Assembly: GCF_025232395.1 (NCBI RefSeq)
Contig: NZ_CP065938.1
Span: 1,488,001 to 1,552,000 of the forward strand
Origin: Taurinivorans muris
GTDB lineage: Bacteria > Desulfobacterota > Desulfovibrionia > Desulfovibrionales > Desulfovibrionaceae
Length of the DNA: 64,000 bases
Reading direction: 5' to 3'
Below are positions 8,818 through 16,168 of this stretch, piece after piece; within the stretch, counting starts at the first letter, position 1, and the number at the start of each line of letters is the position of its first letter. The notes under the pieces were generated by a model, which saw only the letters and a program-made list of their open reading frames with translations, was not told where the DNA came from and searched no databases. The position numbers and the translations under genes were made by a program.

Positions 8818-9792
8818 TCATAACAGCTTTCGATACAAGTCATCGGAAATCGTTATGCCGTTCCTGTTTTTTTCCGCACGGCAATTAAACCGTTTCATGC
8901 CGGGAATACGCGTGTTTTTTTGTTTCAAAATCTCTGCGCAAAGGGTTTGAATGCTTGTCTGAAAATGAGGATTGAGCCGGCAGGGATCAATAAAAATGAA
9001 ACTTTGCCCGATATTCGGATACGGTCCCTCCGCTTCAAAAAAGGACGAAGCCTGATAGGAAAAAGAAGAAGCTGTCAAACTTGCGCTCATGATTTCCACC
9101 AAAAGGGCGAGCGCCGTACCTTTCGCCCCTGCAATAGGCAAAAGGGCTCCCTCCATCGCCTTTTCCGGGTCTGTGGTTGCATTGCCGCAGCTGTCTATCG
9201 CCCAGTCATCGGGAATACTTTCCTTTTTTTGCTTGGCAGTTAAAATTTTTCCCCGCGCGGCTTTGCTTAATGCCATGTCAATAACAAGGGGATCTTCATC
9301 ATAAGGACAGCCGAAAGCCAAAGGATTTGTTCCGAAAAGAGCCGCATTCCCTCCGAAAGGAGCCATGGCTTTGGGAGTGTTTGAAAACGCAAAACCGACA
9401 AACCCCTTTCTTGCCATTTGTTCCACATACTGCCCTAAGACACCGCAATGATGGGAATGGGAAATTGTCAGCAGGACTATGGCGTTATGCTTCAGCAGCG
9501 CTTCGGCTTTTTCCAAGCCCCTGCAAATCGCGGGAAAAGCGAACCCGTTATCCGCCGAAACCATGACCGCGTTATCGGCAATGTTCATGCCTATCGACGC
9601 ATGAACATTGATTTTTCCGCTTTTTGCCTGGGCATAATAAAACGGAATGCGGGAAAAACCGTGCGAGGGAAGATTGTCCAATTCCGCCAAGGTAAGGGAA
9701 TGGCAAATCGTCCGTTTAACATATTCATCAAACAAAATTTCCGAAAACTTTTTATATGCCAAGGCATATGCCTCATCTTTAGAAAGCAGCAT
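8818..9792 (-). CDS. comC: Malate/L-lactate dehydrogenase family enzyme, probable (R)-sulfolactate dehydrogenase
   Basis: About 324 residues of the Ldh_2 family, an NAD(P)-dependent fold unrelated to classical lactate dehydrogenase. The signature SHGFSRIP carries the catalytic histidine; HSHHCGVLGQYVEQMARKG and the ALSKAARGKI region are also typical. ATG 9792 with an upstream AGGGATG is preferred over a GTG 33 bases earlier, because family members start near this point; the gene then begins just after the slcC stop. In bacteria that racemise sulfolactate, ComC reduces sulfopyruvate to (R)-sulfolactate while SlcC oxidises the (S) form. Having both next to suyAB supports this assignment. Other 2-hydroxyacids cannot be excluded. 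Confidence 0.78.
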   Translation of the reverse strand: MLLSKDEAYALAYKKFSEILFDEYVKRTICHSLTLAELDNLPSHGFSRIPFYYAQAKSGKINVHASIGMNIADNAVMVSADNGFAFPAICRGLEKAEALLKHNAIVLLTISHSHHCGVLGQYVEQMARKGFVGFAFSNTPKAMAPFGGNAALFGTNPLAFGCPYDEDPLVIDMALSKAARGKILTAKQKKESIPDDWAIDSCGNATTDPEKAMEGALLPIAGAKGTALALLVEIMSASLTASSFSYQASSFFEAEGPYPNIGQSFIFIDPCRLNPHFQTSIQTLCAEILKQKNTRIPGMKRFNCRAEKNRNGITISDDLYRKLL

Positions 9793-9796
9793 ACCA

Positions 9797-10729
9797 TCAT
9801 CCCTGTAAAATTTTTGATATTTCACGGGCTATCAAAGAACTTATCCGTGCATTCGATTCTTCCGTCACACCCGCTATATGAGGGGTCAGCAGGCAATTTT
9901 CAATGCCGATAAAGGGATTTTCCGCCTCAAGGGGTTCATTTGCGAAAACATCCAATACAGCACCTTTGAAATGTCCTTTTTTCAGCAATTGCGCCAAAGC
10001 ATTCTCATCCACGACTCCCCCGCGGGAACTGTTGATGAAAATACTGCCCTTCTTCGTTTTTTCAAGCAAAGACGCGGTAAAAAGATTTTTTGTTTCGGGA
10101 CAGAGAGGAATATGCAGGCTCACAACATCCGCCTGCCGCAGCACTTCTTCCAAGGAGCAGGGCTTAACCGCGCTGCCGCCGTATTCTTTCCAAACGGCAT
10201 CCGTTTCTTTGAGATAAGGGTCATAGGCAACAATATCCATATCCAGGCAGCTTGCTTTTTTCGCAACGGTTCTGGCTATATCTCCAAAGCCGATAAGCCC
10301 CAAAGTTTTTCCCGCCGCTTCGGAACCGATCATCCGTTCCCGCGGCCATGCCCCGCTTTTTACCTGCGTTGTCAGATAATATTGTCTTGAAAAATAAAAA
10401 ATACCCGTCAAAACATATTCGGCAACGGAAATGCTGTTCGCTCCCCTTGCCGTGATAACCGAAACCGCATGTTTTTCACAATATTCCGTATCAATATTAT
10501 CAAGCCCGACCCCAAGCCTGCCCACAGCTTTCATTTTCACCGCGGCAGACAGAAGTTCCTGGTCCACCTGCGTTTTATTCCTTACGATAACCGCATCTGC
10601 GTCTTTGCAAACGTGCAGTAATTCTTCACGGTTCTGGAACAAGTTTTTGTCATAAACAACGGTATTGTTCCTTGACAATTCAAGAACGGCGGATTCATCC
10701 ATAAATTCCGAAATAACAATTTTTTTCAT
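9797..10729 (-). CDS. slcC: D-2-hydroxyacid dehydrogenase family enzyme, probable (S)-sulfolactate dehydrogenase
   Basis: About 310 residues with the phosphoglycerate/D-2-hydroxyacid dehydrogenase layout. The Rossmann glycine motif is TLGLIGFGDIAR, the NAD-binding signature is ADVVSLHIPLCPETKNLF, and the catalytic Arg, Glu and His fall in INSSRGGVV, DVFANEP and LTPHIAG. ATG 10729 follows AGAGGT; an upstream extension of the frame runs into slcF. Together with ComC it would convert (S)-sulfolactate to the (R) form through sulfopyruvate, the bifurcated route described in Chromohalobacter, for cleavage by SuyAB. The specific substrate rests on gene neighbourhood. Confidence 0.78.
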   Translation of the reverse strand: MKKIVISEFMDESAVLELSRNNTVVYDKNLFQNREELLHVCKDADAVIVRNKTQVDQELLSAAVKMKAVGRLGVGLDNIDTEYCEKHAVSVITARGANSISVAEYVLTGIFYFSRQYYLTTQVKSGAWPRERMIGSEAAGKTLGLIGFGDIARTVAKKASCLDMDIVAYDPYLKETDAVWKEYGGSAVKPCSLEEVLRQADVVSLHIPLCPETKNLFTASLLEKTKKGSIFINSSRGGVVDENALAQLLKKGHFKGAVLDVFANEPLEAENPFIGIENCLLTPHIAGVTEESNARISSLIAREISKILQG

Positions 10730-10749
10730 GGCAAACCTCTCTGCAATGA

Positions 10750-11223
10750 TTAAATCAAAAGACCGGCGGGTGTCGGCACCAACAGCACATAATGAAACAA
10801 GAACCATACGGCAGAAACAAAAGCGAGACTGAAAACAAGACCGTCGCGCATTGTTTTCATTTTTCCGTTTTTCTTATTCGCCAAATATGCGTGGGAAATA
10901 AAAAGAAAAAGAAAACTTGCGCTGTAAAATCCCAAATATTCAATAAGAAAAATAAGCATAAGGGCGGAAAAAAGAATATATACCAAGCGCATGAACAAAA
11001 ACCGCTCTTTTGATTCCGCTTCCCCTGTTCCTTTGGCTTTTTCCTTTCCTCTGCGGACAAAACCTTTTATGAAATAATAAAAACCGCCTAAGGAAATAAG
11101 AGAAATCAAGGCTTCCGGAAAAATCCGGCTCACACCGCTCAACTGGCTGTATTGCAAACCGAAAGCCAAACCAATGCAAATAAATACGGCACCTGAACAT
11201 AAATCCTGCAAATATTTCGGCAT
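10750..11223 (-). CDS. slcF: Tripartite tricarboxylate transporter small membrane subunit (TctB)
   Basis: 157 residues from ATG 11223, which lies one base after the tctA stop codon and is preceded by GGGGAGGA. Four hydrophobic segments are visible, as in TctB: roughly residues 10-30, 38-55, 78-100 and 120-150. It is the small permease subunit of a TTT importer and works with the TctA protein encoded upstream. Position inside slcH-slcG-slcF-slcC-comC suggests sulfolactate transport, as for SlcHFG; this is contextual. Confidence 0.8.
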   Translation of the reverse strand: MPKYLQDLCSGAVFICIGLAFGLQYSQLSGVSRIFPEALISLISLGGFYYFIKGFVRRGKEKAKGTGEAESKERFLFMRLVYILFSALMLIFLIEYLGFYSASFLFLFISHAYLANKKNGKMKTMRDGLVFSLAFVSAVWFLFHYVLLVPTPAGLLI

Positions 11224-11224
11224 A

Positions 11225-12742
11225 TCAATCCTCCCCGGCACGCCTGCCGCTCTTTCTTTTTTTATGGTTGATATAAAAAGGCGTAAGCAAAGATACCGCA
11301 AGGGCGAAAATCAAAATCTTCGAAATGGAACCTTCAAGCATGACTCCAAGCAGACCTCCGCTGTGGGCATTGGCCAAATCAACGCATTTGCCGAGATTTT
11401 CCTCTATCATCGGACCCAGAATGACGCCAAGCGCCATGGCTCCGGTATCAAGCCCGATTTTATTGGAAACAAAGCCCAAAATACCAAACACGAAAACAAC
11501 CCAGATATCGACCATGCTGTTGGCGATGGCGTATGCGCCGATAAACGATAAAATGACAATGGCGACAGCAACGTTTGTTAAAGGAAAACAAAGAAGTTTC
11601 GCCATGAATTTGCATAGGACATACCCGATGGGAAGCATGAGCAGCGCGACAAAAAACTGTGAAAGAATAAAAGCATAAGCCAATTCGCCGGAAGTCGTGA
11701 ATATTTTAAAACCGGGCTGTATGCCATGAGTCAGCAGCGCTCCCAAGATAACCGCGGCGACAGCACTTCCGGGAATGCCCAAAGTCAGCATGGGAATGAG
11801 CGAACCGCCAATAACCGCATTGTTCGCGCTCTCGGAAGCGGCAATGCCTTCAACGCACCCCTTGCCGTATTTTTCAGGTTCCTTATCCCAGCGTTTCGCT
11901 TCATTATAAGAAATAATGGACGCGATTTCCCCCCCGGCACCGGGAAGCATGCCCACAAACGTCCCGATAAGGGAAGAGCGAACCAAATTTGTCTTGCATT
12001 TTGCAAAAAGGTATTTGAACATCCGCGTAAACGAGCCGCTGCTCGGTTTGCATTCGGCAATGTATTCTTTTGAGGAACTCAAAAGCTGCAATACCTGTGA
12101 AAAAGAGAAAAGCCCTATCATGCAGGGGATGACGGATATTCCCTGGATGAGAGGATAATAGCCGAAAGTGAAGCGCACATTGCCCGTATTGGGATCAAGC
12201 CCGACAGTGGACACAAGCATTCCTATCGCTCCGGAAACTATTCCTTTTCCCATGTTATCGATACTCATGACCGCAATGGTCGACAAACCGAAAAGGCAAA
12301 GCCAAAAATTTTCCGGTCCCCCGAACCGCAAAGCGAAACGGGCAAAGGAAGCGGAGAAAAACAACAGGAAAAACGCCCCGACTATCGTTCCGAAAGCAGA
12401 AGAAATAAGGGACACGTGCAAGGCGTCATCGGCATTCCCGTTTTGGCACATCGGCCATCCGTCAAACGTTGTGACAACGGAACTGGGAGTTCCGGGAGTA
12501 CAAATTAAAATTGCGGAATTAGCCCCGCCGTATATGCCTCCGATATAAATGGCGCCAAGCATTATAAGCCCGCTTGCAGGGTCCATCGCAAATGTGACAG
12601 GAACCATCAGCGCTACCCCCATGGTTGCCGTCAGCCCCGGCAAAGCCCCTACGACGATACCCCCCGTCAATCCGATAATCATCAAAAAGATATTGAACGG
12701 CTGTATCATTTCAATAAGTGCATATCCAATAAATTCAGTCAT
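11225..12742 (-). CDS. slcG: Tripartite tricarboxylate transporter large permease (TctA)
   Basis: 505 residues, about twelve membrane segments, with TctA signatures GGIVVGALPGLTATMG and YGGANSAILICTPGTP near the N-terminus and a second glycine-rich loop (TFVGMLPGAGGEIASIISYNE) in the middle. ATG 12742 has GGAGC upstream; the frame extends further upstream but only into a terminator hairpin. It forms the main translocation pathway of the transporter, with SlcF and the periplasmic protein SlcH. Confidence 0.9.
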   Translation of the reverse strand: MTEFIGYALIEMIQPFNIFLMIIGLTGGIVVGALPGLTATMGVALMVPVTFAMDPASGLIMLGAIYIGGIYGGANSAILICTPGTPSSVVTTFDGWPMCQNGNADDALHVSLISSAFGTIVGAFFLLFFSASFARFALRFGGPENFWLCLFGLSTIAVMSIDNMGKGIVSGAIGMLVSTVGLDPNTGNVRFTFGYYPLIQGISVIPCMIGLFSFSQVLQLLSSSKEYIAECKPSSGSFTRMFKYLFAKCKTNLVRSSLIGTFVGMLPGAGGEIASIISYNEAKRWDKEPEKYGKGCVEGIAASESANNAVIGGSLIPMLTLGIPGSAVAAVILGALLTHGIQPGFKIFTTSGELAYAFILSQFFVALLMLPIGYVLCKFMAKLLCFPLTNVAVAIVILSFIGAYAIANSMVDIWVVFVFGILGFVSNKIGLDTGAMALGVILGPMIEENLGKCVDLANAHSGGLLGVMLEGSISKILIFALAVSLLTPFYINHKKRKSGRRAGED

Positions 12743-12756
12743 TGCATAGCTCCGGT

Positions 12757-12792
12757 AAAAAAACTCCCCGCGCGGAAGCACTGGGGAGTTTT
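12757..12792 (-). terminator. Intrinsic terminator between slcH and slcG
   Basis: Minus-strand stem AAAACTCCCC/GGGGAGTTTT followed by further Ts, located between the binding-protein gene and the permease genes. It mirrors the terminator between dctP and dctQM in this cluster. Confidence 0.8.
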
Positions 12793-12796
12793 CGTA

Positions 12797-13753
12797 TTAT
12801 TTTATAAGTCCTGCCCGTTGAAGAATGCCGCGGTTGCTTTCATACTGCGTCTTAATATACGCTTCAAAATCCTCACCGCTCAAATATTCATGAGGCTGAC
12901 CGGCTTTGAGCATATCGGCAACATAATCGGGGTCTTCGCATATCTGTTTGAAAACAGCGCGCAATGTCCTGACAATTTCCGGGTCGACACCCTTCGGCAC
13001 GGCAAAACAGCGCCTGATATCGGAAACAAAATCAATGCCAAGTTCTTTGAGTGTCGGAATATCGGGAAGGAAAGCATTCCTTTCTTCAGCGGCGACACCC
13101 AAAATTCTCAGTTCATCCAGTGCGCGGGTGACGTCATTCACATTGCCGAACATGAAATCAATCTCACCGCCGAGAAGCGCGGCGTTCTGGTCGGCAGCCC
13201 CCTTATAGAATACCGGAGAAAACACGGATTCCGGAAACATTTCCTTGAATGAAAGAAACATCACATGGTGACCGCTCAATTGCCCGGAAAGACCGACCTT
13301 GATTTTGTGCGGATTGGCTTTCGCCGCCGCAATCAGTTCTTCGACAGACGCATACGGGCTGTCTTTTCTTACGGCTATGACCTGCGGGTCGTTCACCACT
13401 TGGCAAAGGTACTCGTAACTTGTGAGCGGGTCGAACTGCGCATTTTGCGCAAGACTCTGCAAAATGATATGGGGAGTATTCAAACCGCCGACAGTGTATC
13501 CGTCTTTTTTGGCATTGGCGATTTCCGTGAAGCCGATAATGCCGCCCGCACCTGTTTTATAAATGAAAACCCAAGGCTGCGGGGCGTATTTGTTCCAGTA
13601 TTTTTGCATGATCCGCGCCTGAACGTCGCTGGAGCCGCCGGCGGTAAAAGCAATAACCATATTCACTGGCTTCTCCGGATACGCCGCAAGAGCAGGGGAA
13701 GTCACTGCGAATGCCAAAACAACAGACAGCAATGTTTTGAAAAGCTTTTTCAT
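12797..13753 (-). CDS. slcH: Tripartite tricarboxylate transporter solute-binding protein (TctC/Bug family)
   Basis: 318 residues with a signal peptide (MKKLFKTLLSVVLAFAVTSP, cleavage near ALA/AYPEKP). The Bug-family features are the YPEKPVNMVIAFTAGGSSDV opening, which forms the ligand carboxylate loop, and GAGGIIGFTEIANAKKDGYT. ATG 13753 follows AGGAGG. It is the first gene of the slcHGF-slcC-comC operon and would capture sulfolactate or a related anion in the periplasm. The promoter upstream carries the cluster's palindrome. Confidence 0.88.
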   Translation of the reverse strand: MKKLFKTLLSVVLAFAVTSPALAAYPEKPVNMVIAFTAGGSSDVQARIMQKYWNKYAPQPWVFIYKTGAGGIIGFTEIANAKKDGYTVGGLNTPHIILQSLAQNAQFDPLTSYEYLCQVVNDPQVIAVRKDSPYASVEELIAAAKANPHKIKVGLSGQLSGHHVMFLSFKEMFPESVFSPVFYKGAADQNAALLGGEIDFMFGNVNDVTRALDELRILGVAAEERNAFLPDIPTLKELGIDFVSDIRRCFAVPKGVDPEIVRTLRAVFKQICEDPDYVADMLKAGQPHEYLSGEDFEAYIKTQYESNRGILQRAGLIK

Positions 13754-13782
13754 AAGTATCCTCCTATTTGATAGTTAAGATA

Positions 13783-13811
13783 GTAATAACATGTCTTATA
13801 TAAGATGTCAA
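13783..13811 (-). promoter_or_regulatory. slcH promoter with GntR-type operator
   Basis: Minus-strand TTGACA (13811-13806), then the perfect palindrome TCTTATATAAGA (13794-13805), then TATTAC as -10 with a 17-base spacer. This is the third occurrence of the arrangement. Confidence 0.7.
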
Positions 13812-14200
13812 TTGTTTTATAAAAATATGTCTGTCATGAGGCTTTTCCTTCTCGTATTCCAATCAATATTGCGGTTTAACAAGTAATTTCAGAAAATAAA
13901 AAATTTCCCGCTTTATTTAATGACCGATCAGCACTATCAATACCCTGCAATAATCAGAAAAATATCAAAAAATTATGCAGGGATAATGAAACGTTCTCCA
14001 TTCATATCTGTTGGCAATATGTCCAGAGCGATGGAGCGGTAAAAAACGGCAGTATGGGCGTGAGCGGATAAAGTGAGTGAAAATAGACTGAGCTCTTTTT
14101 TGTTCGGCGGTATTTCGGAATATGGCACGAGGAATGAGACCATTTCAGAAAGCGGCTGCGGGGCTGTTCACCCGTTCAAAAAGAAAAAAATAAAATTCTC
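13812..14200. other. Intergenic region between slcH and tRNA-Thr
   Basis: No gene is supported here. An imperfect inverted repeat (CCCTGCAATAAT ... ATTATGCAGGG, about 13943-13983) is visible and could be a regulatory or terminator-like hairpin. Nothing else is recognised. Confidence 0.5.
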
Positions 14201-14229
14201 TTGACAGAAGCGCCAAAGATTGATTAAAA
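14201..14229 (+). promoter_or_regulatory. tRNA-Thr promoter
   Basis: TTGACA (14201-14206), 17-base spacer, TTAAAA (14224-14229), ten bases ahead of the mature tRNA. Confidence 0.75.
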
Positions 14230-14238
14230 AAGCCGAGT

Positions 14239-14314
<76 letters not shown>

Positions 14315-14322
14315 GATATTTC

Positions 14323-14364
14323 AAGGGCTTATAAAACAAAAATTTTGTAAGTCCTTTCTTTTTT
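14323..14364 (+). terminator. Terminator after tRNA-Thr
   Basis: Imperfect stem AAGGGCTTATAAAA / TTTTGTAAGTCCTT followed by TCTTTTTT. Confidence 0.7.
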
Positions 14365-14472
14365 AATTTTGTCCCCCGTATGTCCCCGTTTTTAGCTGAA
14401 AAACATGCGAAATTAGGGAATTTCTACTGTTGGTATGCTTTATTAAGGAATATCCTGCAAGATACTGCCGCA

Positions 14473-14515
14473 TTGACAGTATTCTTTTAATAGCGTACTA
14501 TAAAACGTACTATAT
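14473..14515 (+). promoter_or_regulatory. Toxin-antitoxin promoter with direct-repeat operator
   Basis: TTGACA (14473-14478), 17 bases, TACTAT (14496-14501). The -10 lies within the first of two direct repeats CGTACTATA (14494-14502 and 14506-14514), which would suit binding by the antitoxin for autorepression. Confidence 0.7.
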
Positions 14516-14525
14516 GGAGGTGTTT

Positions 14526-14771
14526 ATGCAGACTATCAATATTTCAAATCTCCGCAAAGACCTATATAAAACGGTTGAAAACGTTCTCAACTTTGAGCCT
14601 GTCCGAGTAAATACGAAAAACGGCAACGCAATTTTGATGAGCGAGGAAGAATACAGAAATCTGGAAGAAACCGTTTATCTTTGCTCTATTCCTAAAATGA
14701 AAGAAAGCATTCTTGAAGCAAGCAATACTCCTCTTGAAGAATGCATAAAAGAGGAAAACTTTGAATGGTAG
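14526..14771 (+). CDS. YefM/Phd-family antitoxin
   Basis: 81 residues. The N-terminal MQTINISNLRKDLYKTVENV matches the YefM/Phd DNA-binding fold, and the acidic C-terminus (LEECIKEENFEW) is the usual toxin-neutralising tail. ATG 14526 has GGAGGT at ideal spacing. The gene overlaps the toxin gene by seven bases. The antitoxin is expected to bind its own promoter, where two direct repeats are present. A chromosomal TA pair next to a tRNA gene suggests horizontal arrival. Confidence 0.85.
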   Translation: MQTINISNLRKDLYKTVENVLNFEPVRVNTKNGNAILMSEEEYRNLEETVYLCSIPKMKESILEASNTPLEECIKEENFEW

Positions 14772-15028
14772 CCTATACCATATATTTTTCCAAACAAGCC
14801 CAGCAAGATGCCAAAAAAATGCAGGAACGGCAAAAAGAAAAAGCCAAAAAGCTGATTGGGCTTCTCAAGGAAAACCCCTTTCAGAATCCTCCGCCTTATG
14901 AAAAACTGAAATTTGACTTGGAAGGCAAATATTCCAGACACATTGATATCCGCAACCGCCTTGTTTATGAAGTTGATATTCAAGCAAAGACCGTCAAAAT
15001 TTTGAGAATGCGGACGCACTATGAATAA
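14765..15028 (+). CDS. YoeB/Txe-family toxin (RelE superfamily mRNA interferase)
   Basis: 87 residues: MVAYTIYFSKQAQQDAKKMQ at the start, and the C-terminal core YSRHIDIRNRLVYEVD ... ILRMRTHYE. The ending with R-x-H-Y is typical of YoeB, whose C-terminal histidine-tyrosine pair is catalytic. It cleaves mRNA at the ribosome when not held by the antitoxin. Translation is coupled: its ATG lies inside the last codons of the antitoxin gene. Confidence 0.88.
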   Translation: MVAYTIYFSKQAQQDAKKMQERQKEKAKKLIGLLKENPFQNPPPYEKLKFDLEGKYSRHIDIRNRLVYEVDIQAKTVKILRMRTHYE

Positions 15029-15175
15029 GCTTATGTATGTTCACAGGCTGTTCTCTTAGCTTGTGCGCAGGGATTTGAAAATATACGCTTAACTTTTGTT
15101 TTATTTCTGCCTGCAAGCGGAACAACAGCATAGCCTTATGATTTGCTTTTATTATTGTTGATTATGGAGGACAGA

Positions 15176-15259
15176 ATGAATGAGAATGGCGTATTAAACC
15201 AATTTGATTTATCCTGTTCCCCAGTAATAGAAGATAAAAGCGACAAGGGCGGTCGATAA
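15176..15259 (+). pseudogene. Truncated 5' end of an unknown gene
   Basis: A strong ribosome-binding site (GGAGGACAG) precedes ATG 15176. The frame MNENGVLNQFDL... runs only 27 codons and passes into the antisense of the next gene's 3' end. It looks like a gene start cut off at a junction. The product is not recognised. Confidence 0.35.
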
Positions 15260-16168
15260 AACGCGGGAAAATTGGTTGCAGCACAGCAGTTTTACGGCGA
15301 AGCGTGCCGGATAATAGCTCACATACGCCGGCAGCTGATGTCGTATGCCCCGCATGGGAGTTGAAAGCACATTGCCGATAAGCAAAGCGAGCACGACTTC
15401 ATCGGCGCCGAGCAATCCCGCCTGATAGACCGTTCCCGCCGCCACAAGAGAAGCCCGCAATTCCGCCGCCATATACAGCACAATGATACCAAGGCTTTCC
15501 GCTTTTAAAAAATCAAAGCCCGCCGAATGGACAAGCCAATTTTCAACAAGTTTGAAACAACCGAAATATTGCAGATAGAACATCAAAAAATACACGGGAA
15601 TACCGACAAACAAAAAACGCGGCAAACGTGCTGCGAACCGTTTGAAAGCAAGCAAAAGCGCTTGCCGCCAAATCGTTTTTGCCTGCGCCTCGCTGTCTTT
15701 TACGCTCTGAACGCCGCAGGAGGAAGCCGGCAAAAGAAAGCGCCCTACCAAAAGCGTCGCCGCAGTGCGTATTAAAGCTGAAATGAACGATATTGCCGTA
15801 TATATCACCGCAGCCTTCCCGATAATGGGAAAAGACATGAAAAAAAATGTGGGGATATGTGTAAGCGTTGAGGGCAGGCTGTTGAATAAATTTGAAATAA
15901 TCACTTCTTTTTCTGACAGTTTCTTATTTTGCAATGCCTCGCCAAGCATGACGTTTGCCGACGCCGGCGAAAACAGCGCCAACGCGAAACTTGCCGCTGA
16001 AATATCGCATAAATGGGCGGAGCGCACAAAAGGACGCATAAATTTTGCGACATATTTCGTCAAATTCAGCGCTTCCAAAAACGAAGCAAAAAAAAGCCCC
16101 GCGGCAAGTCCCGTAAAAATATTCAAAAGAGGCTTGAAAGGGGGCAATACGGCAAGCAATTCCTGCAT
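15209..16168 (-). CDS. Nucleoside-recognition (Gate) domain membrane protein
   Basis: About 319 residues with several membrane segments and two Gate-like regions (LFSPASANVMLGEAL and GLLGADEVVLALLIGNVLSTP). Gate-domain proteins include SpmA/SpmB and nucleoside-transport relatives; the substrate of this one is unknown. I placed the start at ATG 16168, which overlaps the polA stop as TAATG and suggests translational coupling. The alternative is a TTG start 18 bases upstream inside polA. Confidence 0.7.
   Translation of the reverse strand: MQELLAVLPPFKPLLNIFTGLAAGLFFASFLEALNLTKYVAKFMRPFVRSAHLCDISAASFALALFSPASANVMLGEALQNKKLSEKEVIISNLFNSLPSTLTHIPTFFFMSFPIIGKAAVIYTAISFISALIRTAATLLVGRFLLPASSCGVQSVKDSEAQAKTIWRQALLLAFKRFAARLPRFLFVGIPVYFLMFYLQYFGCFKLVENWLVHSAGFDFLKAESLGIIVLYMAAELRASLVAAGTVYQAGLLGADEVVLALLIGNVLSTPMRGIRHQLPAYVSYYPARFAVKLLCCNQFSRVLSTALVAFIFYYWGTG

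Noticed and set aside
14372-14390. GTCCCC-rich stretch as a defined attachment site
   Set aside because: No duplicate of the tRNA 3' end and no integrase were found in the window, so an exact att site cannot be claimed.
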